NCBI RefSeq assembly: GCF_032854445.1
Contig: NC_088295.1
Span: 54,233,249 to 54,297,248, forward strand
From: Liolophura sinensis
Taxonomy: Eukaryota; Mollusca; Polyplacophora; Chitonida; Chitonidae
DNA: 64,000 nucleotides
Direction of reading: 5' to 3'
The notes beneath the pieces are model-generated. The model searched no databases. It was given only the letters and a program-made list of their open reading frames with translations, and was not told where the DNA came from. Position 1 is the stretch's first letter. Each line of letters starts with the position of its first letter. The translations under genes and the position numbers were made by a program. Below are positions 47,401 to 56,789 of the stretch, in pieces.

Positions 47401-48257
47401 CCACAGTCAAAATAGGGCTGGGTGAAGCGGACAGGCATACTGAGGTCATCACTGTCTTGCTGACCAGGCTGGGGTGGACCAAAGAAAGGTGTCCCTTGAT
47501 ACTCTTTGTGAATAAACTTCCCTGTTGTATTTGAAAGTTTCATTGATACTGTGTAAGTAAACTTACGCAAGGTGTCTACATTACTCTCGAGATCTGGTAG
47601 AAAGAATTTGTACCACGGGTTCGGCTTGTACAAAGGATGGGTGTAGTTGGTATCCCTACCAGCAGACATGTCATGGACATCTGTTGTATAATTGGATGGT
47701 TCTCTTAACCAATTGGTTGGTTCGTTGTAGTCATCGGCCCGCCATGCTCGTGGAGCAAATAATGGCAATGTCTTGTTGAAGGGCAAAGTGATAAGAAAGT
47801 TGGCGTAGTGCACATCATTGTCAAAATAGAGAGCGCTGCCATTTATGCAGCCAGTGCCTGCAGACACATCAGCGGCCATAGACATGTAGTAGTACATCAG
47901 TCCAGGCTGATACTTGAAGTCTATTTCAGTTTCGTTCAGATATTGGTATATGAAACTGTAATAATAAGCCCTGTTTAGAGCCATGCTGTGAAGCTGAAGC
48001 AGACAAGTTCTGTTGGCGAAAAATATATTGCTTAACAATTGATTATACTTCGGTATTTGGGAAACGGCTTCTGCTGGTAACTCGATATCTTTTCTGGACT
48101 TTGATCGGCAGTTTTGGGCTGTCACCGACGTCATTTTGTCCATGATGATATCAAAGTTATCGTAAGGCATCCATGTGAATGGGGTTTCTTGGCAAACTGT
48201 TAGTATAGCCAGCACCGTGACAAGGAGGGTAGGACCCAGGTATTTGCAAACCGTCAT
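35403..48257 (-). CDS. Tandem Cache-EGF surface protein of the GPR158/GPR179 ectodomain family, without a 7TM domain
   Basis: Exons on the minus strand: 48257-47311, 46393-46267, 45157-44992, 43341-42264, 41756-41639, 36582-36428 and 35502-35403. All have GT/AG borders and matching phases, giving 896 residues. A signal peptide (MTVCKYLGPTLLVTVLAILT) opens it. Module 1 (about 25-413) holds FDCGHSNKWI, IDLNPCP, FANTARCKD and an EGF-like domain C.P.SGFGFRRGGYRCVCKPGY. Module 2 (about 505-863) repeats the plan with FKCDGMVNEWV, LDINQCPQNFD, NTARCDF and C.ALPGKRFTLGSYKCECEQGY. The same exon split occurs in both modules (long exon, 118-127 bp, 155-166 bp), so the protein arose by duplication. GPR158 (a Cache-domain glycine receptor) and GPR179 have one such module ahead of seven helices. 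Here the last exon gives RFETLKCRIGGSAY, then a hydrophobic run to the TGA. That looks like a GPI-attachment signal with an omega site near GGS 873-875, or a single membrane anchor. At least eight N-glycosylation sequons lie in module 1. ATG 48257 was chosen because it begins the signal peptide. Confidence 0.85.
36605..37250. repeat. 27/30-bp tandem repeat in an intron of the tandem-Cache gene
   Basis: Plus-strand units around GTTAGAGCAAGCTGCTACGT with CATTATT occur about 13 times. They then change into a second type built on AAATCAGCTGCTACACCATC. Most spacings are multiples of three, which keeps a plus-strand frame (LLLEQAATS repeated) open for about 200 codons. It lies inside the intron between 41639 and 36582 and on the opposite strand from the gene. 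I treat it as a repeat, not a gene. Confidence 0.85.
38821..38961. mobile_element. Short MITE-like element
   Basis: The left end, GAGGCCAGTTTCACACAGAT, is partly matched by the reverse complement of the right end, which starts GGGTCCAATTTCACAAACTGG. The inverted ends are imperfect over about 28 bp. About 140 bp in total, AT-rich inside, no coding capacity. Confidence 0.45.
38962..39195. repeat. Tandem duplication of a ~120-bp unit
   Basis: Two adjacent copies share CAGATTTTTAC, TTATTTCTGGCTCTGTAAA, GGACAAC and TAGTGCATTTGCCAATG. They differ at several scattered positions. The copies meet near 39086, and the left copy abuts the MITE-like element. Confidence 0.85.
41075..41341 (-). repeat. tRNA-derived SINE, nearly complete, minus orientation
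   Basis: Read on the minus strand from 41341, it opens with GGGGCCTCCGTGGCTCAGTT, a tRNA-like head with box A (TGGCTCAGTTGG). A box B-like GAGTTCAAGTCCAGCT follows. Then come the conserved core (GGTTCCTCCCACCATAATG; GTGAAATAATCTTGAGTACG) and an AT-rich tail. It is the only copy in the window with its head. Similar central domains are widespread among marine invertebrate SINEs. It lies about 300 bp from the 41639-41756 exon. Confidence 0.85.
43559..43586 (+). other. G-run tract near the 5' side of the long module-2 exon
   Basis: Three to four runs of five to nine G separated by single T. On the sense (minus) strand this is a C-rich tract about 220 bases upstream of the acceptor at 43342. Plus-strand quadruplex potential. 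Confidence 0.6.
44826..44954. mobile_element. 129-bp MITE, same family as 5094-5656
   Basis: The left end runs GGGGCCTCATGCACAAAGCT and on to about GATTGTAACT. The right end, reversed, runs GGGGCCGCTTGCACAAAGTG and on to GATTGTAACT. The inverted ends of about 45 bp match closely and leave only about 40 bp inside. It sits 38 bp from the exon end at 44992, in the intron. Confidence 0.85.
45250..46200. repeat. CA-rich minisatellite (~34-38 bp unit) in an intron of the tandem-Cache gene
   Basis: About 25 units of the form TTGTACACACACATACTGCA followed by CTGCCAACCAGACA. Unit length varies because the embedded CA run varies. It ends in a pure CA run at about 46167-46190. Both strands show long open frames as a by-product. 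It lies between the exons at 46267 and 45157. Confidence 0.93.
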
Positions 48258-50208
48258 CTTGTCGATTTCCACCACTATCTCTCTACCTTCCTTAGCCGAT
48301 CGCCTTCATTTGTCTTCAAAACGTCACCGTCTTTTTGCCAAGCTAATACAACTTAACCAGCGATCTGCAAGTGAAGAGAGAAACAATCCAAATTCAAGAT
48401 GGCGTAGGTAGACTGGCTCACCTATGTAAATGAGTGGGTGACGCTGCCAGCAATGCGCAGGTCCCTTTGAAGTTCTCACAGGTAAAATAACGCGGAAATC
48501 ACTCATTCACTATTAAAAGTACACTAGCTTATCGCATCTGCTTGTGGTTGTACAGTTTTCACCTTATATAAGCACCAAGGAATAGTCGCAGTAACACGTA
48601 GGCCTACCTGTAGTTTGGTGTTGAAATATAACCTACCTGTAGGTTAATGTACGCTGTGGACTCCGGTATACCTGTGCTGACCTACATAACGAGAAGAGAG
48701 AAGGAACGCGCAGGTGGATGAGTCATGACATATCTCGCCACCAGGTGGCGACACGAAATGCTGTGTGATTCACCTGTCAACCTTGTATATAGAGGTATAA
48801 TCACGAGCCTGACCTTGTCCAGGTGTAAGATCGACGAATTATTATTAATAAGAATAAACGGTATAGGTATTTTCAAAGTTTTCAGGTTTGTTCATGAAGG
48901 TGTATGGATTTCTATTCATACCTTCACGGTTAGCTCGTAAATGGAGAAAAAGAGTGATGCCTATTTTATTTGATTGATTTTTTTACGCCACAATCAAGAA
49001 TATTTCAATAGGACTGCTGCATACCTATGAGAGTAGAAATTCGAAAATGACATATTATATATTAAACAGTATTTGAATTTTCGGTTTTGGTGTATACATA
49101 AGGGGAGAAGCTTAATTTTAGGCATGTAGGCCTATATTTTTTGTCTAATAAACCAAAAGATGAAAGCATGTGAAATTGAAACACGTGCATCAAATGTGAG
49201 TACCGGTATACAGGCGGTGAAAGGCTTTATACGTTGCAGTTAGGGGGAGAAATAACACCAGACCGTAATTCATATACTTGAATATCACCCATACAGAAAT
49301 TCCGCAGGCTTGTTCTGGTGTAATCATGTACACGCAGACTTAATATACGTACATTTATCTATTATTGGACCGACCTATATAGATAACATACTACCACGAG
49401 ATATCCCACGTACAAAAAAAAAAAATCAAATAGGTCTATAGATATATATATAATGCGCGGCATATATAAAAATAAAAGACAAACAAAACACAACGAAATT
49501 GCATTACATTGAAACGAAAATTAGAAACCAGGAATCGAGCTATACGGTGGGATAAATATACATCACTATATACGTATCAGAAGTGTGTGAGCGAATCTTT
49601 TCTAAACCTGCATGGAACACGGTAAAGAACGTGAGTATGTGTAAACTGGCCCTTTTCACTTCAGAAAGTACACAAACAGGTTCATGTATGTAGGCCTATG
49701 CTTGTGACGCCAGTGGGGAAGATCAATGCCCTCTGCCAGACTGTTCTCTATTCAATAGCCCGTCAACTGTAAGGCACTACTTACTGAGCCAATTCCACAA
49801 ATTCATTTTTGATATACAATGTTTTTAAAACCCAATTTGTATACAGTACAAAGCTTATATTCTATGAGGATTAAATTATAATGGATTTGTCGTCGCGTAA
49901 CATTTATTCTGTTTTCCAGATGTTAACTCTAAGGATCCAAATAAACGTTCATGTTCAGTTTCAAATTCTGGCGCATAACTCAAAACTGGCTTTGTGGAAT
50001 CGACCTACACTATTTTTCAAAATGTATCAGTTGTTAAGTCCGGTAACAACTTTGGTCTGGACTAAAGTCCTATATTAGTTTTGTCATCTAAAAGCAGACT
50101 GTATTATCTTCATATTTAAGCCTGGTTTAATTTCAAATACATTTTCAACTGAAATATCGCTGAATTTTAAAAAGGACTTGAAACGCTCCACCTTAAAAAG
50201 GACGAGGA
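48258..50208. other. Upstream region of the tandem-Cache gene
   Basis: The first few hundred bases should hold its 5' UTR and promoter, but no TATA box or other element can be assigned. A SINE tail fragment lies at 48966-49012 (TTTATTTGATTGATTTTTTTACGCC, AATCAAGAATATTTCA split by small changes). Otherwise AT-rich DNA without exons. Confidence 0.5.
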
Positions 50209-50351
50209 TTTGTTTATTTATTTGATTGGTGTTTTATACCGTACTCAAGAATATTTCACATAGGCCTATATGACGGCGGCTAGCATTATTGTAGGTGGAA
50301 GTCGGCTACAGCCCGTGGGAAACCCACGACCAACCGCAAAAAGGACGAGGA
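50195..50351 (-). repeat. 5'-truncated SINE with a perfect 14-bp target-site duplication
   Basis: The SINE body is 50209-50337, with its tail on the left (TTTATTTATTTGATTGGTG) and the core GCCCGTGGGAAACCCACGAC on the right. AAAAAGGACGAGGA stands at 50195-50208 and again at 50338-50351, directly against both ends. The tRNA head is missing. The identical duplication points to a young, LINE-mobilised insertion. Confidence 0.9.
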
Positions 50352-50384
50352 CGTGGCCGCTGTGATAATTTTGATCCACCTTCA

Positions 50385-50650
50385 TCCATGTATAAAATAT
50401 GGCACTAGATATTTCCGCGTATTCACACCTACGATAGTAAGAAAGTTGCGCAGTGACATCAAGGAGTCAGTCGAGCGGGAAACTCCGAGAGAACTGGTTC
50501 CACCTATATGCGAGGAACCTTGCATGTAATCCTGTTGTATTTCTGTCACAAGACAGTACTCAATCGGGAAACTTTATGTTGTCTTGTCCCCGTACTTTCC
50601 TATGTGCTATGACATGAGAACCTGTAATCGGCTGTGACATTGGGCATCGC
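50385..50650 (+). repeat. Long direct repeat, copy A1
   Basis: It matches 60415-60655 with scattered differences. Shared words include TTTCCGCGTATTCACACCT, GTCAGTCGAGCGGGA, CCTGTTGTAT and GAACCTGTAATCGGCTGT. Copy A1 has a short extra piece (about 16 bp, around 50552-50567) that copy A2 lacks. It may be part of an LTR, lying directly upstream of the BEL/Pao long repeat. Confidence 0.8.
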
Positions 50651-50841
50651 GTGTGTTAAGAAAGTACGTCGGATGCAAGCAAGGTCAACACCCAAGCACT
50701 AAACTGTCCCCACACTCGTCCAGTTACTGCGCGCGACCTGACGTCATAGCAGCCAGACGATAGCGAAGCGATAGCCACGAACGCGGCGATGAAGGGCCAG
50801 ATTCTCTGCGTAAAACTTGTTTGACAGTATCCACGCTTCAT

Positions 50842-51580
50842 GTGAAGTGACATACATTTTCTTTGCTATTTGACGTACAAGATTTTGGATACTTTGATAC
50901 ATGTGCATTTAGTATTGCTTGATCATACAACGGCGCGACGGGCACTTGCAAATCAGGCCACACAATAAGTCACAGACTGCACTCATATAAGGCATTTATC
51001 TGACATAAATGTAAACAAAGCACCTACTGAAGTGTACCCTATACATATTTCTTTAGTTATCATTCGTTAGATTGACCATTGGTCTTGTTATTTCTTTGAT
51101 AACTGTGAAAAATTAAAGCCTTCGAAATCTCCGTTATAGGTCATGACGTCACTCCGTGCTCATGAATATGAATGAGCTGATATATTCGATAATTGTTGAT
51201 AAATGATTTCATGTATATTGCTGTGAAAAAATATGCTGCACGGAATTTATGAGAAATCTGTAGACCTAGGTTAGCAGGTTTACAAATTTGGAATGGCATA
51301 AGTAGCCTTATATTGTATTCTTTTATATTATATAAAAGAAAACGGTAGGCCCTACATGTTTGTAATTTTTCTTACCGAACGTTACCGATGTTATTTTAAT
51401 GTGTTTGTATTAAGATTGTGTAGTACATTGACACAGTGTTTATTTCATCAGTTTGATCATGGGTGATTCGGTCATTAATGCTGTTTTATTTCTTTCTGTT
51501 TTTACAGAACGTACTCGTATTCAAGAGAATACAGTGTCTGTTAAGAAAAAATCTCCGTAGTACTTCATTACTTTCCGACC
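50842..51580 (+). repeat. LTR-like repeat of the BEL/Pao element, left copy
   Basis: It begins TGAAGTGACATACATTTTCT and ends ATTACTTTCCGACC. It is about 200 bases longer than the right copy, because of an extra segment at about 51157-51360 that the right copy lacks. Confidence 0.8.
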
Positions 51581-51639
51581 ATAATTTCTGAAGACAAGGA
51601 GAATTCCCAGGAACTTTCGACGGGTTTCCCCGAATCTGT

Positions 51640-52830
51640 GCTGACTGAGCAAGCAATACGAGGGGTTCATGTAGTGGGGTGAAAGTACTGAAGTTCAGAC
51701 AGAGACACGCTGAGTGAGCAAGAAGCCAGTGACAGTGAGCAACTAAACGGCCCACAGGGGCAAGAAACCAACGAAGTGAGTGATACGGCATCGGTAAATG
51801 AAACCACACAGGCCAGTGGCGGCAATGATGTTTCTGACGAAGAAGCAGTCATGAAAAACAGAAGAAAACAGCTACATAACAAATTTAACAGGGCAATCAA
51901 TAAAATTGGAGGGTCCATCAGTGACAGAGGCGACAACAGACGCGGCTAATGAAGGAAATGCAAAGCATTCGGCAACTATATGAAGCCTCAGATGAAACAC
52001 ACAGTGAGCTGTATGACTTTGTAGCAGATGGAGAAACCTGAACTCTTGACCAGTGGGAGGCAAACTTAGCAAATGACTTCTATGACATTGAGATAGAAGT
52101 AGAGGACTATTTAAAAACTTTGGGCAAGCTGATCACCCGATACCATCTGCTAGAGTTAACCACAGAGTAGTTACAAGAGGCTTGAGTGAAAGGGATGATA
52201 TTACCCATTTACCTGTATTAAATCAGTCTGTACCTTACATGTCACAAGAACAGGGAAATGTACAATTACAAGGTGTACACGCGGCACAATCTAGTCATGA
52301 AATAGGGGCTAGAAGTCAAGATTCTGGGCCTAGTAGTGAGGGGTCAGAATCAGTCATGGGGTTAGCAGACAACACATTGTCTACAAATCAAACAAGCACT
52401 AATGGTGGAAATCACAGAGGGACCACATCGGGAAAACCCGTTGATAGCTGGATAGATGAGCTTGTTGAATTCCAAGCCACAAATGTTACAGTAACAATTC
52501 ACAAAACATGTCAATAGCAAATGCACTCTATAAATTAGAAGCCAACCCTGACATCCCTGCAATTGAGTTTTCAAATTTCATCGGTAGCACCAAGATTACG
52601 TTGAATTTATAGAGAGAATTCAAGATACACACACATGACAAGCAAAATATTACTGATGACATGAGAATGATTCAGTTAAAAATGCATGTTACCAGAGAGG
52701 CAGAGCGTGCCATGTCCGATTTGGGATCAAGGGGGATTATGTATGTCACCGCCTTGATACTGATCAAAGGTCAGTTCGGTCAAAATGTCGTTATCGCGCG
52801 CGGTTGTTAATCGACTAACAAAAGGCGCGA
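51640..52830 (+). pseudogene. BEL/Pao gag remnant
   Basis: Broken frames. An N-terminal piece (RRKQLHNKFNRAINKI, about 51860-51910) is followed by a low-complexity linker open at 52182-52517. A DUF1759-like capsid stretch at about 52560-52800 has EFSNFIGS, MRMIQLKMHVTREAERAM and LILIKGQFGQ. Several in-frame stops and at least two frame changes. The order and spacing are those of BEL/Pao gag. Confidence 0.65.
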
Positions 52831-53194
52831 AGATCGCGGCGAGCGACAGGCAAGCGTTGCGCGATTTTCCCCTGGACATCATTAATTCCATGGCCGTATT
52901 GCACTAGATGAAACATTTTGCAGATGTCAACGCAAACGACAACTTACGACAAGTGGTGAGGAGATTACCCGATCATCTCATACGGAAATGGAAATGTAGG
53001 GTAAGTGATATTCGTGATAAAGGTCAATCACCTGCCCTTGAAAACATCAGTGACTGTGCGTAAGACTGTGAAGTCAGAGTTCGACCAAGATTTCGGAGAT
53101 CTATCCGGATAGGGGTAAGTTCTACAAGCCCAATGATTCCAAAGGACAACGAGACAAGAGGAAAGGTGTTCATTCAAATCGTCCACAATCAGCG

Positions 53195-53430
53195 AATGTT
53201 TACAAGTGCTTCGTTTGCCAAGACAATCACCGTGTAGTAGAATGTCCAACATTCAGAGATTCTTCCGTAGGGCAACGGTTCCAACTCGCTAAGGATAATC
53301 GCTCATGTTTTTCGTGTTTGATGAGGGGACACTCGTCCCAGGAATGCCGATTCTAGAGGGAGTGTGAAAAACACGGATGCAATCGATGGCACCATATCAT
53401 GTTGCATAGCGATTCTCAGTGTGCAAGTAG
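53195..53430 (+). pseudogene. BEL/Pao zinc-knuckle region
   Basis: The translation shows CFVCQDNHRVVECPTF, then RFQLAKDNRSCFSCLMRGHS, then CEKHGCNRWHHIMLH. This CxxC..HxxxxC / CxxCxxxGHxxxxC spacing with the closing C..H..LH is characteristic of BEL/Pao gag-pol. One stop (TAG) breaks it after ECRF. Confidence 0.8.
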
Positions 53431-53499
53431 TGCATCGTCAGCTTTAGATTGTTTGATACCTGTGGTAAGAGTCCTTTTCAGGGCTAGCAATGGCAAGCG

Positions 53500-53745
53500 T
53501 CGGGAAGGAATTCGCCCAGACACTTGGTCTCCTTTTCTGAAGGAAAGGCTTGGGGAGTAGTGTTGACGTGTGCGACAACTCGTGCAATTAACCTTGACGA
53601 TCTTTCAACTTCGGCTTTTCAGCACGCCTTGAGAAGATTTGCTGCTCACCACGGATGGCCAAATACGCTGATTTCTGATAACGGAAAGAAGTTTGTCGGA
53701 GCTCAAGCTTCGAAAGTTTGTGCAAGAAGGACGCAGACAACTTGA
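53500..53745 (+). pseudogene. BEL/Pao integrase core fragment
   Basis: KAWGVVLTCATTRAINLD, LRRFAAHHGWPNTLISDNGK and KFVGAQ match the middle of the rve-type integrase core. The Asp of SDNG is present. The first catalytic Asp would lie upstream, in sequence that is missing. Confidence 0.8.
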
Positions 53746-53751
53746 GTGAAA

Positions 53752-54165
53752 TTATAAATTTGACCAAAAATCTTCATAAACGATTTGAACAGGTTCAGAT
53801 GATCGTGAACCAGTCTTGGAAACGCTTTATTCGTGAGTACTTCCCGACGTTGACAAGAAGAAGCACATCGCAACAGCAATGTCGTGTGTTTAAAGTTGGC
53901 GATATTGTTTTGGTTACAGACCCTGACACACCAAGGGGAAGATGGAACCTAGGGCGTATACTTGATGTTTATCTCGAGGTAAAGATGGAGTCATTCGCAA
54001 CGTCAGGATTCGGACGAAGAACGGCGAGTACATACGCTTCGTATAACGGTGCTGTCCAATTATCGAAGTGGACGACCCTCCAACGACCCTCAACCTCTGA
54101 CTTCAAACCATTTCATCCTTGGTCGAGCTTCACCTGATGTCCCTTTGGGTCCAATTTAAGAGACC
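53752..54165 (+). pseudogene. BEL/Pao integrase C-terminal domain, copy 1
   Basis: QSWKRFIREYFPTLTRRS, FKVGDIVLVTDPDTPRGRW and LGRILDVY are the C-terminal DNA-binding part of BEL/Pao integrases. The frame is lost after DVY because of a small indel (TCTCGAGG against TCCAGG in copy 2). Confidence 0.8.
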
Positions 54166-54498
54166 AAAAATCTTCATAAACGATTTGAACAGGTTCAGAT
54201 GATCGTGAACCAGTCTTGGAAACGCTTTATTCGTGAGTACTTCCCGGCGTTGACAAGAAGAAGCAGATGGCAGCAGCAACGTCGTCAGTTTAAAGTGGGC
54301 GCTATTGTTTTGATCACAGACCCTGACACACCAAGGGGAAGATGGAGCCTAGGGCGTATACTTGATGTTTATCCAGGTAAAGATGGAGTTATTCGCAACG
54401 TCAGGATTCGGACGAAGAACGGCGAGAACACACGCTTCGTACAACGGTGCTGTCCAATCATCAAAGTGGAGGACCCTACCCTACCACTCTTCAGGTGA
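54164..54498 (+). pseudogene. BEL/Pao integrase C-terminal domain, tandem copy 2
   Basis: A direct duplication of copy 1. Identity is highest at the start (ACCAAAAATCTTCATAAACG). This copy keeps its frame further: GRILDVYPGKDGVIRNVRIR and RFVQRCCPI, then the right long repeat. The two copies differ at numerous sites, so the duplication is not recent. Confidence 0.8.
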
Positions 54499-55049
54499 AG
54501 TGACATACATTTTCTTTGCTATTTGACGTACAAGATTTTGGATACTTTGATACATGTGCATTTAGTGTTGCTTGATCATTTTTGGCGCAACGTAACCAGA
54601 CAGGCACTTGCAAATCAGGTCACACAATAACACAGGACGCACAGACTGCACACATATAAGGCAGTTATCTGACATAAATGTAAACAAAGCATCTACGGAA
54701 GTGTACCCTATAAATATTTCTTTAGTTCTCATTCGTTAGATTGACCATTGATATTGTTATTTCTTTGATAGCTGTGAAAAATTAAAGCCTTCGAAATCTC
54801 CGTTGTAGGTCATGACGTCACTCCGCGTAATTTTACTTACCGAACGTTACCGATGTTATTTGTTTTAATGTGTTTGTATTAAGATTGTGTGGTACACTGA
54901 CATAGTCTTTATTTCATCAGTTTGATCATGGGTGATGCGATCATTAATGCTATTTTATTTCTTTCTGTTTTTACAGAACGCACACTTATTCAAGAGAATA
55001 CAGTGTTTGTTGAGAAAAAATCTCCGTAGTACTTCATTACTTTCCGACC
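54490..55049 (+). repeat. LTR-like repeat of the BEL/Pao element, right copy
   Basis: Collinear with 50842-51580 except for the roughly 200-base segment missing near 54822. It ends at TTTCCGACC, where the LINE-related sequence begins. Confidence 0.8.
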
Positions 55050-55349
55050 GGCGAGCGACAAGTTATGTCACGAGGAAGAGGTACGGATTGCACGACAAAA
55101 GTGTCTATTGGGCTGTGAACTCCATCCTGGGCGAAATGTGTGACTGTAGGCCTACATTTGGAGTCGGTAATCTTTGCCCAAGGATTCATCCCTCGAACAG
55201 ACTCACATTTTTCTGTGACAAGTAAACTTCTTACGTGGATTTATCTTCGAGGTAAATAGGAAAGTGATTGGGCAACAGAAATCGGACTTTCTTCGAGGGA
55301 CTTTAATTGTGATTTGTTGGAGGCCTCGTGACAGTCGGAGGTCAGCGGA

Positions 55350-56120
55350 TATTTCACATGTCGATAACAATGCTAAACTTGTTAGTGAAACTGGCGGTGA
55401 GTCCTCAAAACTTGATAACATTATGGAATTCATGACGAACTCGGTGAGTGATACTCAGCAGCACTGAACAGAGTTGAACAAAAGCAAATGGAAGTTGTGT
55501 CACGGCTCACTACAGTGGAGCGAAAACAAACTTAAATTATTGATAGTATGGAGATAACTAACACTGACAATTCTAAATTACGACAGAAAGTTGCAGAAAG
55601 TGAGATGGGGACTAAAAAACTTGATGAACGTGTGTCGTTTCTGGAACAAAACGACAGCCCACCGAATGATAGGATTTTACATCAAGAACACTACAGTAGA
55701 TCGCATATTCTTCGTTTCGGGGGCATCGCGGAAAAAGACGGTGAAAATGTAACGACATTGTTCAGAACTTTATCTCGGAAAAGTTGAATCTACCTCGAGC
55801 CTTTATTCAGAATGCACATAGAGTTGGCCCTCATAAACGGGACCGCACACGCCAAATACTTGTAAAGTTTGTGCACAAACCTGAACGTCGGCAAATACTG
55901 ATCACCTGCTGTAAAGTGCTATTAAATGACACAGCGTTTGTCATGGAAGATATTATTCCGGAAGACAAAAAAGCAAGACTTTCTTTTAGGTGTACATGAA
56001 TAAATGCTACCATGAGGGTAAAAAAGTTCGACGGAAGTTATACGTGAACGATAGGGAGGTGAACAGTGTGATGTGTGATTTTTTCAGTGCAAAAGTATTT
56101 CTCCTACATGATCTTTGATC
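55350..56120 (+). pseudogene. LINE ORF1 remnant
   Basis: Pieces: an N-terminal part to 55467, then 55548-55785 with heptad-like KLRQKVAESEMGTKKLDERV and the conserved NQYSRR-like RILHQEHYSRSHILRF, then 55784-55999 with QNAHRVGPHKRD..RQILVKFVHK, and finally CYHEGKKVRRKLYVN to the TGA at about 56118. This is the coiled coil plus RRM-like plan of L1/CR1 ORF1 proteins of aquatic animals. At least three frame breaks. Confidence 0.7.
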
Positions 56121-56789
56121 AGATGTGTGCATGCACACAAACTTAATTCAGGACCCCCTGTTTATAAACCTACGTTCACGGACACCAATGACCTATTTAC
56201 ATTACAGTTCCATCAAATGTGACACTGTTCTATACAGACTCAGTGGTGAATACACAAGATACTATTAAAGTGTACTATTACGTGTACTGTTACGTGTGCC
56301 GAATATTTAACTCATGCCTAACGGGGTGCACTGGCCGGTCCATGTATATATCATACTTTGTAAACCCAGCCTTAATTGTGTTAAATGTATTTTCTTGTTT
56401 TTATGCACCTTACGCACGGGGCTCATTTCACATATTGCATGCTTGTTACAATTATGTAACTGTTTTGCCCTTATGCTATGCACCGAACTATGCAATAAAT
56501 TGTTATTTATTGTCTGCTCTGAATGTTCTCAAGCTGTGTTATATAACCAGCTGACTTCTGCTGCCTCAAACACTACGTACTTCTCATGCCATGTAATATC
56601 CCTGTCGATTTACCTGATATCAAGCTCGTGTACTTATCTACCTGTCTCATTTGTGTATGTTTTCGGTGTACTATTCTATCCACGGATCTATAGGCAGCTA
56701 ATGGTATTATCAACATGGACTTGTAATGATAGATGATGAAATATGTGATCCATTCCTGGGGCTAGCCTCAAATTTACCCATCTATTTAC

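Larger units (their letters stand above)
50842..55049 (+). mobile_element. BEL/Pao LTR retrotransposon, decayed and internally deleted
   Basis: Two long direct repeats (50842-51580 and 54490-55049) flank gag-, zinc-knuckle- and integrase-like sequence in the usual BEL/Pao order. The protease, reverse transcriptase and RNase H part is absent: only about 100 bases separate the knuckle region from the integrase core. Stops and frame changes occur throughout. Both repeats hold a perfect TGACGTCA (51144-51151 and 54813-54820) and a strong acceptor-like TTTCTGTTTTTACAG. No clean TG..CA ends or target duplication were found, so the outer limits are uncertain and the direct repeats may extend to copy A1. 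Confidence 0.8.

Noticed and set aside
56314-56736. 140-codon hydrophobic frame inside the LINE
   Set aside because: It lies between ORF1 and ORF2, is Cys/Leu-rich like AT-rich non-coding sequence, and has no match to LINE proteins. Most likely spacer.
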